Shown here: positions 54,791 to 63,444 of the stretch, one piece after another | Position numbering within the stretch: the first letter of the stretch is position 1 | How the letters are laid out: each line of letters opens with the position of its first letter | Source: Skeletonema tropicum | Lineage: Eukaryota > Bacillariophyta > Thalassiosirophyceae > Thalassiosirales > Thalassiosiraceae | Length of the DNA stretch: 64,000 nucleotides | Direction of reading: 5' to 3' | NCBI GenBank assembly: GCA_037178625.1 | Contig: CM074141.1 | Coordinates: 434,001-498,000, forward strand | The notes under the pieces: model-generated | What the model was told of the DNA's origin: nothing | What the model saw: only the letters and a program-made list of their open reading frames with translations | Database searches by the model: none | Made by a program: the position numbers and the translations under genes

Positions 54791-55051
54791 CTATAAACTA
54801 TGAGCTTTTTTTAGGTGATTGATAGTTGTACGTGCATTGTACATTGGAATTGGTAGTGTGAATTTAAGGACTTATTTTCTGGAGGGAAAAATAAGATTAT
54901 GTTGTGAGAGGCTTGTGAGAGGTATCGTACAATAGGTCGAGGAGGCTGCCGTCCATCTCTTCCAAATAAAAATGAATCATACCATATCTTCATGGCCCGG
55001 CGGTTCGTGCTAATACATACTTACTAACGCGTGCTAGCAAGGAGGAGTAAA
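54791..55051. promoter_or_regulatory. upstream region of B11
   Basis: Diverged copy of the 49950-50300 region before B9 (TTTAGGTGATTGATA, GCAAGGAGGAGTAAA). Confidence 0.5.
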
Positions 55052-56008
55052 ATGATGGCGGAGGCACGAGACGATGACGATGAGATTTTTGTCTACATGG
55101 GCGGCGATCAAAGAGTGCCCAGGGGTGTTCGACGTGCCAGAATTCATAGATCCGTCAAAATTATTCCACGTAAGGCATTCTATCGACGTAGAAATCTAAT
55201 TCATGTTGAGTTTCACGATGAGATCGAAATCATTGAGGAGTATGCGTTTTACGGATGCCGCTCATTGAGGGGATGCATTAAATTGCTGGGCGTCAAGATC
55301 ATCAAACAGGGGGCATTTAGTAGTTGTAGCGCCGTAACAGGTGTAGAATTTTTTGGTGACAAACTCGAAACGATTGAAATTTTGGCATTCTACAACAGCT
55401 ACTCATTGAGGAGCATAACGGTGCCTTCGGTAAGGACGATTTCAAGAAGGGCGTTTGGTTATTGCTATGAGTTATCTGATGTGGAATGCGGTGATCGACT
55501 TGAAACAATACAAGAAGGCGCATTCGTAAACTGCCCCAATTTGAAACGAATCGTCTTGCCATTGAAAGACAATGTGATCGAAGATGATGTATTCCTTCAT
55601 TGCTCAAAGCTCACAACAGTGGAATTAGTTGGGGGGGTCCACAACACTATTGCCTCTCTGCATTTGGAGAGCTGGGGGAATGAAATGATGGATGAAATCA
55701 ACCGCCTCAATCAAGTACGACCCAACACCCCACCGTGGCAAAAGACTATAGAAATACAACAGTGGATATCATCAGTCATCCGCCGACTCAATTACTACAA
55801 GACTGAACACCACAAGATATTGAAGGAGGCCACATCGCTGTTAGAGCTTGCTCTGTGGACGGCCAATCTTGAGTACAACGAGGGAGGTGAGAGGGAGGGA
55901 GTAAGAACAACGAGGGGAAGTCGGAAAAGAGCCAGGAAAGAGATCTGCGTTACATCTGGTGCAAGCATTGTGATCAAGAATGTGTTACCCTTCCTCCTAT
56001 TGGAATGA
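55052..56008 (+). CDS. type B LRR_5 protein B11
   Basis: 318 codons from ATG ATG at 55052 (MMAEARDDDDEIFVYMGGDQ). Cores: RKAFYRR, EYAFYGC, QGAFSSC, ILAFYNS, RRAFGYC, EGAFVNC, DDVFLHC. The third repeat has one extra residue (GVEFFGDKLETIE). This is the only one of the four 50-57.5 kb B genes with an open frame to the normal end (RKRARKEIC, NVLPFLLLE). Relative to B9 it is offset by 4751 bp, and it keeps the B9-type upstream and 3' flanks. No A partner. Confidence 0.85.
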   Translation: MMAEARDDDDEIFVYMGGDQRVPRGVRRARIHRSVKIIPRKAFYRRRNLIHVEFHDEIEIIEEYAFYGCRSLRGCIKLLGVKIIKQGAFSSCSAVTGVEFFGDKLETIEILAFYNSYSLRSITVPSVRTISRRAFGYCYELSDVECGDRLETIQEGAFVNCPNLKRIVLPLKDNVIEDDVFLHCSKLTTVELVGGVHNTIASLHLESWGNEMMDEINRLNQVRPNTPPWQKTIEIQQWISSVIRRLNYYKTEHHKILKEATSLLELALWTANLEYNEGGEREGVRTTRGSRKRARKEICVTSGASIVIKNVLPFLLLE

Positions 56009-56592
56009 CATTATGGTGGATTATGTTCTAGATTTGAAATCTTAGATGATGTACAATAACTGTTGTTTCTAGAACAAATGATAGCACTGAAAACTGATTC
56101 TTCAGGCAATATTCTGTGTTCTGCTACTGCTACTGTATTCTTTGCCTGAGCTTTCTTTTTGTAGTGTATATAATCTTTTCCCCTCAACACACTTGTAAAA
56201 GAGTGTCACAACTCAAGAGAACTGGAATTCCAACTTTTCTCCACACTATAATTCCCTCCAACCTCTAGAGACAGCCATTACATATATTCATTTCTTCTTT
56301 ACCTACCATTAGGAGTACCAGTGCTGCTTGCTGGTTGCAATACATTACTTTGATGTACTTCTAGAAGTACATAACACAAGAAATACTTGTGTAGGTTTTC
56401 TGAAGCTAAATCAGTCGAGTCAACTGAGTCCCGCTGCGCCTTCTCATAATTTGTCATTTTTTCCGTACGCCATTTTCCGCTTTTTCGCTTTGGTTGCCGC
56501 GCAAGTAAGTACATACTTATCTTACTCTGTATCACTGCAACCTGCTACGTCGTTGGAAGAGATTTATTCGGTGCTGTGCTGGTTGAGCAATA
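56009..56592. other. 3' flank of B11 and upstream region of B12
   Basis: Colinear with the B9-B10 interval except for the MULE-like element, which is absent here. A palindrome, GTACTTCTAGAAGTAC, lies at 56356-56371. No gene is supported. Confidence 0.5.
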
Positions 56593-57549
56593 ATGATGGC
56601 GGAGGCACGAGACGATGACGATGAGATTTTTGTCTACATGGGCGGCGATCAAGAAGTGCCCAGACGTGTTAGACGTGCCCGAATTCATAGATCCGTCAAA
56701 ATCATTCCATCAAGGGCATTCTACCGACGTTATGAACTAATATCTGTGGAGTTTCACGGTGAGATCGAAATCATTGAGGAGTATGCGTTCTATGGCTGCG
56801 AATCATTGAGGGAATGCATTAAATTGCTGGGCGTCAAGATTGTCAAAGAGGCAGCATTCCATAGTTGTAGCGCCCTAACAGGTGTAGAATTTGGTAACAA
56901 GCTGGAAACGATTGAAATGCACGCATTCTACAACAGCTACTCATTGAGGAGCATAACGGTGCCTTCTGTGAGAACCATTCGATTCCAGGCGTTTGGTTAT
57001 TGCTATGAGTTATCTGATGTGGAATGCGGTGATCGACTTGAAACAATTCAAAGAGGCGCATTCGAAAGCTGCCTCAATTTGAATCGAATAGTCTTGCCAT
57101 TGAAAGACAATATGATCGAAGATGATGCATTCTTTCATTGTCCAAAGTTAGCAAAAGTGGAATTAGTTGGGGGGGTTCACAACACTATTGCCTCTTTGCA
57201 TATGGAGAGCTGGGGAATTGAAATCATGGATGAAATTAACCGCATCAATCAAGTACGACCCAACACCCCACCGTGGCAAAAGACTATAGAAATACAACAG
57301 TGGATATAATCAGTCATCCGCCGACTCCATCACTACAAGACTGAACACCACAAGATATTGAAGGAGGCAACATCGCTGTTAGAGCTTGCTCTGTGGAAGG
57401 CCAATCTTGAGTACAACGAGGGAGGTGAGAGGGAGGGAGTAAGAACAACGAGGGGAAGTCGAAAGAGAGCAAGGAAAGAGATCTGTGTTACGTCTGGTGC
57501 AAGCATTGTGATCAAGAATGTGTTGACCTTTCTAGTTTTGAAATCATAG
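56593..57549 (+). pseudogene. type B LRR_5 gene B12 with one nonsense codon
   Basis: MMAEARDDDDEIFVYMGGDQ start. Cores: SRAFYRR, EYAFYGC, EAAFHSC, MHAFYNS, FQAFGYC, RGAFESC, DDAFFHC. After 238 codons it meets TAA at 57307-57309, where B11 has TCA. This is the codon immediately before the one mutated in B9 (here ATA TAA TCA GTC, in B9 ATA TCA TAA GTC). The same frame is open afterwards to NVLTFLVLKS at 57549. The two stops are therefore separate events at nearly the same place. Confidence 0.8.
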
Positions 57550-57928
57550 ATTATCTGTTGTTCGCTGCAGTGGGCATCACCATAGTCAGAAGCAGCATAA
57601 AAGCAATCAATTACTTACTTAGAAGTACTAACAATATCAAGCATCTACACAGTAAGTATGCTACTTACTATGGTTGAGACGATTACATTTACCCTTATGC
57701 ACACCGTCATCGGTCATCCTTATGTAGTACTAAAGTTAGACCGTCCCATTGTGTTGCCGTGCCGATAAATATTTCCTTTTGACTTTTGAGCAGTACTTAG
57801 GTTTAGGTTATTTGCTATGCACGTGGAGGAGCGAGTTCGGGCGGGCATGCCCTTCAAATTGCCCCCAATCACTGACGTCAGCGTGGCAAAGGGTAGCACA
57901 ACACCATAAGTGTCGTCATAAAACAACC
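57550..57928. other. 3' flank of B12 and upstream region of the SDR gene
   Basis: Related to the B10 3' flank up to about 57790. The remainder contains TGACGTCAG (57872-57880), a CRE-type palindrome, shortly before the SDR start. Whether it is used is unknown. Confidence 0.4.
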
Positions 57929-58930
57929 ATGAAATCCGCTGTGATCAACATCCTACTCCTCTCTCTGGCAAAGGAGGCACTTGCCTTCTCGTCCATCTCC
58001 TCCTCATCTCTATCTCTACGAAGCAGCATCACCACTCTATGCCACCGCCAACAATGACGACGGCGCCGCCCTCTCTCGTCGCGATCTCTTGACACAAACA
58101 ATCACACTCACCACTGCCGCCGCCACACTTGGCCTCTCTCCCCTCACGGCCACAGCCGACGACACAAGCAACATCTTCCACCGTAGTAGTCGCCGGAGCA
58201 ACCGGTCAAACCGGCCGTCGAGTCCTCGAACGTCTCGCCTCCCAACCCAACACCAGTGTCATCGCCGCCGTCCGAAATACCGACAAGGCATCCAAATCAC
58301 TCTCCGAATCGAGCACGGTAGTTCGTGGAGCAATGATTCAAAAGGTACCATCATTAGATGCCGCGGGAATTGAATTGAAAAAGTTGGATGTGGCAAGTGA
58401 TTCGACCGATGTCCATTACGAGTGTACTAAGTGGTGCAGAATCGTTGGTGATTGCTGTTGGATTTGTTCCTGGAAATCCACTCAAGATGAATGCAGCCGC
58501 ACATGAAGTGGATAATGTCGGAACATGCAAATTAATCGATGCAGCCAAGGCAGCGGGTGTCAAGAAGGTAGTGTTGGTAAGTAGCATCTTGACCAATGGA
58601 CGGGCGTGGGGTCAAGAGAAGTCACCAGGCTTTCAAATTACCAATGCCTTTGGCAATGTTCTGGATGAAAAGTTGGTGGCAGAGAATTATCTCAAGAGTA
58701 GTGGATTGGATTATACCATTGTTCGTCCGGGGGGACTCAAGGCCAAGCCTCCTTCGGGTGGATTGATTATTTCGGGGGAGGATACGTTGAATAGTGGGGA
58801 GATATCGAGAGATTTGGTGGCAGATGTTTGTGTGGCTAGTTTGACGGATGGGAAGGCAAGCAATAAGGTTTTGGAGATTATTGAGGCGGAGGAGGGTGGA
58901 CCCAAGGTGTTTAATGGACTGAACATGTAG
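57929..58930 (+). pseudogene. atypical SDR (NmrA-like NAD(P)-binding protein) with plastid and Tat presequence, frame broken three times
   Basis: ATG 57929 opens a signal peptide (MKSAVINILLLSLAKEALA) with ALA-F at its end, matching the ASAFAP-type cleavage site of diatom plastid preproteins. A second frame gives LYATANNDDGAALSRRDLL with a hydrophobic stretch and ATA-D, a twin-arginine signal to the thylakoid lumen. A third frame has the nucleotide-binding VVVAGATGQTGRR. The fourth (from about 58415) has VLVSSILTNGRAWG, DYTIVRPGG and the end at 58930. Shifts lie near 58035, 58160 and 58415, each by one or two bases, with conserved sequence on both sides and no GT-AG intron to explain them. 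It is either a recent pseudogene or a gene with assembly indels. Similar atypical SDRs act as plastid redox or assembly factors; the substrate is unknown. Confidence 0.65.
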
Positions 58931-59820
58931 ATGGTGTTGATGATGGTGTTGATGTGATGGGAGGATTTTTTGTGCAAGTGAAACGAAGCAAGAAGAAAGA
59001 TTTCAGAATTCGTGAGAGACGACGTGGACGACGACGTGAAGTAGAAGATACATACAATAGGTGTACGCATACGCATCAGTTAGAAGCAGCGAGCGCAAAG
59101 AGCAACCCAAACCAACCTTCAAAAGATGTAGTGAATAAGATATGCAGCAATACTACACACAACCGTGCAATATCTTGGCGAAAGTGCAATGTTATGGAGA
59201 TTACTTTTGAGTCAGTGACACTTTTTTTCAATTGCATGCAGAAGCAAATCACATTTACATATTATTTAGCCATCCTCATAAGACTTACACCCTCTTTCAA
59301 TCCAGTAGGACACAGTGTTCTATGCTCTGCCTGTCTCTGTCGATACCCTCTTATCCAATTCACCAGAGAGAATAATTCTCTATCGGTAATATCATCGATA
59401 TCAACACACCATAAGATGTACCTATTCCCGTTCTGCTGTACAAGCTAGTGGGTGACGATACTGCTAATGATGCCTTGAAGGTAAAAGGAGATGAATAATG
59501 TTGGTCATTGTTATGTGACATGTAGAGTGTGGTGGAGCAAAAAGTTGGAATCTGCTTTGACACTCTTTTGCAAAAGTATAAATAAGGAAAGCAGCCTCTC
59601 CAGTGGATGAAAGCTAAAGCAAATGATAAGTGATCGTGGTGTAGTGTAGCAGAAGTTGTGCCTGAGAAATCGATTCATGCACAGTGCTATATGTAACAGA
59701 AATTTTAAAGTACGTCTGGTGGGCCCTCAAGTGTCGCACAGTGCTAGCTTCTGGTCATCGGTAAAATACTACAATTACATCATCTATGATTTCTAACCTA
59801 CATCATAATCCACCATCATG
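58931..59820. other. intergenic region between convergent SDR gene and B13
   Basis: 59290-59700 is an inverted, shuffled version of the B-type 3' block seen after B4 (CTCTGCCTGTCTCTGTC; CTGAGAAATCGATTCATGCA). No gene is supported. Confidence 0.5.
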
Positions 59821-60774
59821 TCATTTCAATAGGAGAAACGGCAACACATTCTTGATCACAATACTTGCACCAGACGTGACACAGATCTCTTTCCTTGCTC
59901 TCTTTCGACTTTCCCTCGTTGTTCTTACTCCGTCCCTTTCACCTCCCTTGCTATCGTCAAGATTGGCCTTCCAAAGAGCGAGTTCAAGCAGCGTTGTAGC
60001 CTCCTTCAATATCGTCTTGTGTTCAGCCTTGTAGTGATTGAGTTGTTGGATGACTGATTCCATCCAATGCTGAATTGCTCCTGTCTTTTGCTCATCATCA
60101 GTGTCGGGTAGTACTTGATTGATGCGGTTGATTTCTCCCTCCATTTCATTTCTCCAGCTCTCCATATGCAGAGAGGCAACAGTGCTGCTAACACCCCCAA
60201 CTAACTCCACTGTTGCGATTTTTGGACAGTAAACGAATACATTATTTTCAATCATATTGTCTTTCAATGGCAAGACGATTCGTTTCAAATTTGGGCAGTT
60301 TTCGAATGCACTCTGTCGTATTGTTTCAAGATCTTCACCGCATTCCACATCAGATAACTCTGAGCAAAATGTAAACGCTAGGAATTCAATAGTCCTCACA
60401 GACGGCATTGTGAGGCTCCTCAATGTTTTGCAGTTGAAGAATGCATAATCTCCAATCGTTTGTAACTTGTCACCAAATTCTACACCCGTTAGGGCGCTAC
60501 AGTTGTCGAATGCCCACTTGTTGATGATTTTGACGCCCAGCAATTTAATGCGTCCCCTCAATGAACCGCACCATTGGAACGCATACTCCTCAATGATTTC
60601 GATCTCATCGTGAAACTCCACAGATATTAGTTCATAACAATTTTTGAATGCCCTTGATGGAATAATTTTGACGGATCTATGAATTCTGATACGTCTAACA
60701 CGTCTGGGCACTTCTTGATCGCCGCCCATGTAGACAAAAATCTCATCGTCATCGTCTCGTGCCTCCGCCATCAT
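59821..60774 (-). CDS. type B LRR_5 protein B13
   Basis: 317 codons, MMAEARDDDDEIFVYMGGDQ. Cores: SRAFKNC, EYAFQWC, KWAFDNC, DYAFFNC, FLAFTFC, QSAFENC, NNVFVYC. Its first repeat has the cysteine (KNC) that most other B genes replace with Arg. The tail (QLNHYKAEHKTILKEAT), the SRKRARKE basic segment and the NVLPFLLLK end are intact. It is on the minus strand and head to head with A14, so this pair is a mirror image of the pairs at 35-45 kb: the whole unit was inverted. Confidence 0.85.
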   Translation of the reverse strand: MMAEARDDDDEIFVYMGGDQEVPRRVRRIRIHRSVKIIPSRAFKNCYELISVEFHDEIEIIEEYAFQWCGSLRGRIKLLGVKIINKWAFDNCSALTGVEFGDKLQTIGDYAFFNCKTLRSLTMPSVRTIEFLAFTFCSELSDVECGEDLETIRQSAFENCPNLKRIVLPLKDNMIENNVFVYCPKIATVELVGGVSSTVASLHMESWRNEMEGEINRINQVLPDTDDEQKTGAIQHWMESVIQQLNHYKAEHKTILKEATTLLELALWKANLDDSKGGERDGVRTTRESRKRARKEICVTSGASIVIKNVLPFLLLK

Positions 60775-61488
60775 TAATACTTGCTCGGTAGTATCATAAC
60801 AAGATAGATCGCCTTGGCGTTGACCGCGTCAAGAAGAAAAATAATTGTTGCTGGCTGTTGTGTTGTAAGTGAAAGTTGTAAGTTGTAAGGGTATTGCTAA
60901 GAAATCATTCAGCTAAAAATAAGGAGCAGAGAGAGAGCTCGCAATGATTTTAGCGCAACAACTCATCCACGAATCAAAACTACATGCCAAACAGAAGATT
61001 TTTAGGAGCTACACTAAGAGAGAGAGAGCTATGTAACTACAAAAGCATGCTTTAAAAGCGTGGCTCTCAAGCTAAACGAACATTCTTCGGTTGCCAGTTG
61101 CATGTCGCATGTTGCCATCACTATCAGACTCTTCGCAGCGTTGTAGTGGTCAATATCATCGGCGGAGGCGCCTTTCTCTGTATCCTACTTGAGTATTGTT
61201 CTGCGTCGCGTCATCGTCGGACGAGTCATTTCATCCTCGTGCCGTTAGAAACGTCGATATCATTGAATCAGTACGATATCATTGGGCAGAATTTATCAAC
61301 CAGCGTCATCTCTCGTGTCTCTATTGTAGAGTGTGTGTGAGAGAGATCTTTAATCGGCGGGACACGATAACAATCGAAAGACCTCAATCGCCCCCCTTCC
61401 GTGATACCCGTTACTATCCTCAAATCAACGGGCCGTTTGCCGATTGATTGAACTCCCCATCATCGCAAATATCCGCCGTTGTCACATC
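60775..61488. promoter_or_regulatory. divergent promoter of pair B13/A14
   Basis: 714 bp with the same block order as the other pairs, inverted: the GGCGATCTATC-type block near the B start, a CAAACAGAAGATTTT block, AAGGCGCC-type and TCGTCGGACGAGT blocks, then GATAACAATCGAAAGACCTC (61366-61385) near the A start. Confidence 0.6.
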
Positions 61489-62373
61489 ATGGAGGCCGTC
61501 GGCGATATCATTAATCGATACACTTACACCGGCGAGGAGGGTGAAATTATTCCTGATGATGCAACTCATATCTTCGTGGCTGCCAATATCATTCGTGCGC
61601 GGGCATTCGAATTCCATCGTAACATCATCGAAGTAATCTGCCATGAAGATGTGGAAAAGATTGAAATAGTCGCATTCCGTTTCTGCCCTTCCTTGAGACG
61701 AGTAATCATGCGGGGCGTCAAAATTGTTGAAGATTGTGCATTTATGCATTGTGAAGCCCTGATGGATGTGGAATGTGACAAGCTGGAAATCATTAAAGAT
61801 GGCGCATTCAATTACTGCAAATTATTGAGAAGCATCAACCTAACATCCGTCAGGATCGTTGAGCGGGACGCATTCGGTAATTGTAGAGCTCTGACGGATG
61901 CGAAATTCGGGAGCATGCTGGAAAGATTTGATGAGAGAGCATTCTTGTTCTGCACCTCTCTTGAACGAATCACCATCCCATTGAAAAATGGCTTCATTAC
62001 TGATAACACATTTCAAGGGTGTGAAAATTTGAATCATGTAGAACTGGTTGAGGGATCACTACTACATCAAATTGTAGCCGCGTTACATTTAGAGGAATGG
62101 AGAAATGATATGAATGAAGTAATTGATTCAATCAATCAGGCTCTTCCTAATGCACCTGCTGGAGAAATTGGCCAATATGTGGGAGAAAAGGTCCGGGCAA
62201 TACGAGATTGGATTGGATCGGTTCTGCGCCAACTTGGTCACTACAAAGCAGATCATCGCCGCTTATTGGATGAAGATGTTGCTCCGTTCCTCCAGTGTAT
62301 ATTGCCTCGAGATATTGTAATGAATAGTATCCTTCCTTTTCTCGAATTACCATCGAACGCATTTTTTGAATGA
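61489..62373 (+). CDS. type A LRR_5 protein A14
   Basis: 294 codons from ATG 61489 (MEAVGDIINRYTYTGEEGEIIPDD); an upstream in-frame TTG is rejected as in A2. Cores: IVAFRFC, DCAFMHC, DGAFNYC, RDAFGNC, ERAFLFC, NTFQGC. The framework is conserved while every core differs from A2, A3, A5 and A7, except ERAF in the fifth repeat. The tail reads LHLEEWRNDMNEVIDSI, LGHYKADHRRLLDED and ends ILPFLELPSNAFFE, closer to A1 than to the 30-43 kb copies. The frame is intact. Divergent partner of B13. Confidence 0.85.
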   Translation: MEAVGDIINRYTYTGEEGEIIPDDATHIFVAANIIRARAFEFHRNIIEVICHEDVEKIEIVAFRFCPSLRRVIMRGVKIVEDCAFMHCEALMDVECDKLEIIKDGAFNYCKLLRSINLTSVRIVERDAFGNCRALTDAKFGSMLERFDERAFLFCTSLERITIPLKNGFITDNTFQGCENLNHVELVEGSLLHQIVAALHLEEWRNDMNEVIDSINQALPNAPAGEIGQYVGEKVRAIRDWIGSVLRQLGHYKADHRRLLDEDVAPFLQCILPRDIVMNSILPFLELPSNAFFE

Positions 62374-62711
62374 GACAATTGTAAAGAGGACGAAGACGTT
62401 GCGAGGATGAGGAGGTTAATCGTCAGATAGTGCTGTTCAGAGATACGAGGATATTATGAATGAAGATGATAATTATGAAGAAGAGAGAGAGGGGTGGAAT
62501 GTTATCTTGGTCTTGAACAGCAATGAATTGTCTGTAGTAGTAGTAAATCTGAAGATGTGCAATCATTTACGCATTACTGAGCGTTTTAATCGAGATTAGC
62601 CTCTGCCACTTTCTCACTGATCAATACATCACAAACACCAGCCCCACGAAGAGCCAAATAGTGAGGATCCTGTATGAGAAAAAGTCCTAAACTCGAGACT
62701 ATGCATTTATT
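62374..62711. other. 3' flank of A14
   Basis: No supported gene; purine-rich at first, then unrelated to the A-type 3' module of the 30-43 kb copies. Confidence 0.4.
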
Positions 62712-62839
62712 GGAATGCCCATGCAGGAATAATTTTATTTGACGGATCTATGAATTCGGGCACGCCTGACACCGTCGGGCACTCTTTGATCGCCGCCCAT
62801 GTAGACAAAAATCTCATCATCTCGTACCTCGGCCATCAT
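62712..62839 (-). pseudogene. truncated type B gene next to A15
   Basis: From ATG ATG at 62839 it reads MMAEVRDDEIFVYMGGDQ, RVPDGVRRARIHRSVK, then TAA caused by a two-base insertion. The expected IIPAWAF follows in another frame, and after about 42 codons the homology ends. Only the head and the edge of the first repeat survive. It keeps its place as divergent partner of A15. Confidence 0.75.
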
Positions 62840-63300
62840 TAGTCCTTGCTCGGTGTTATCACATAAGATAGATCGCCTTGGGTTGACCGCGTTGTGACGT
62901 TGTTGCTGCAAGCAGAATTGTTGCGTGCTGTTGGTTGTATGTTGTATGATTGCTAAAAGAAATCATGTAGCTCGCACTCAATGATTCGCACAAACCATCC
63001 ACGAATCAAAACAACATGCCAAACAGAAGATAATATTGCATGCCAAACTGCGAAGATAGATTCTCAAGCCAAACGCCCATCACCATCATTGCCATCACAC
63101 ATCACAGCGCCAATATCATCAACGGAGGCACCACTGTCTCCCTGCATCCTCGTTGTCTATTGTTCTGCATTGCGTCATCGTCGGACGAGTATCGTAGTAT
63201 CCGCCTCGCCGCCTCGTTCCTCAGAAACGTCGATATCATTGGGCAGACTTGAAATTTATCAAAGCGTCATCTCAGCCAGGTCATCCCTCGTGTCTCTATT

Positions 63301-63334
<34 letters not shown>

Positions 63335-63444
63335 CTACGAGACGCGATCGCCGTCCGTGATACCCGCTACTATCTTCAAATCAACAGGCCGTTTGCCGTT
63401 TGATTGAACTCCTCATCGTCTCAAATATCCGCCGTAGTTCCATC
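62840..63444. promoter_or_regulatory. divergent promoter of the B-relic/A15 pair
   Basis: 605 bp with the shared blocks (AAACTGCGAAGATAGATTCT near 63045, CGTCATCGTCGGACGAGTA near 63174, CTACTATCTTCAAATC near 63368). It contains a (GA)n run. Confidence 0.55.
63302..63331. repeat. (GA)n microsatellite
   Basis: About 15 uninterrupted AG units, roughly 115-145 bp upstream of the A15 start. Confidence 0.9.

Noticed and set aside
3746..57549. Reassigned stop codons (in-frame TAG, TAA and TGA in otherwise open frames)
   Set aside because: All three stops appear as interruptions but are also used as normal terminators, and intact paralogues have sense codons at these places. Nonsense mutations are simpler.
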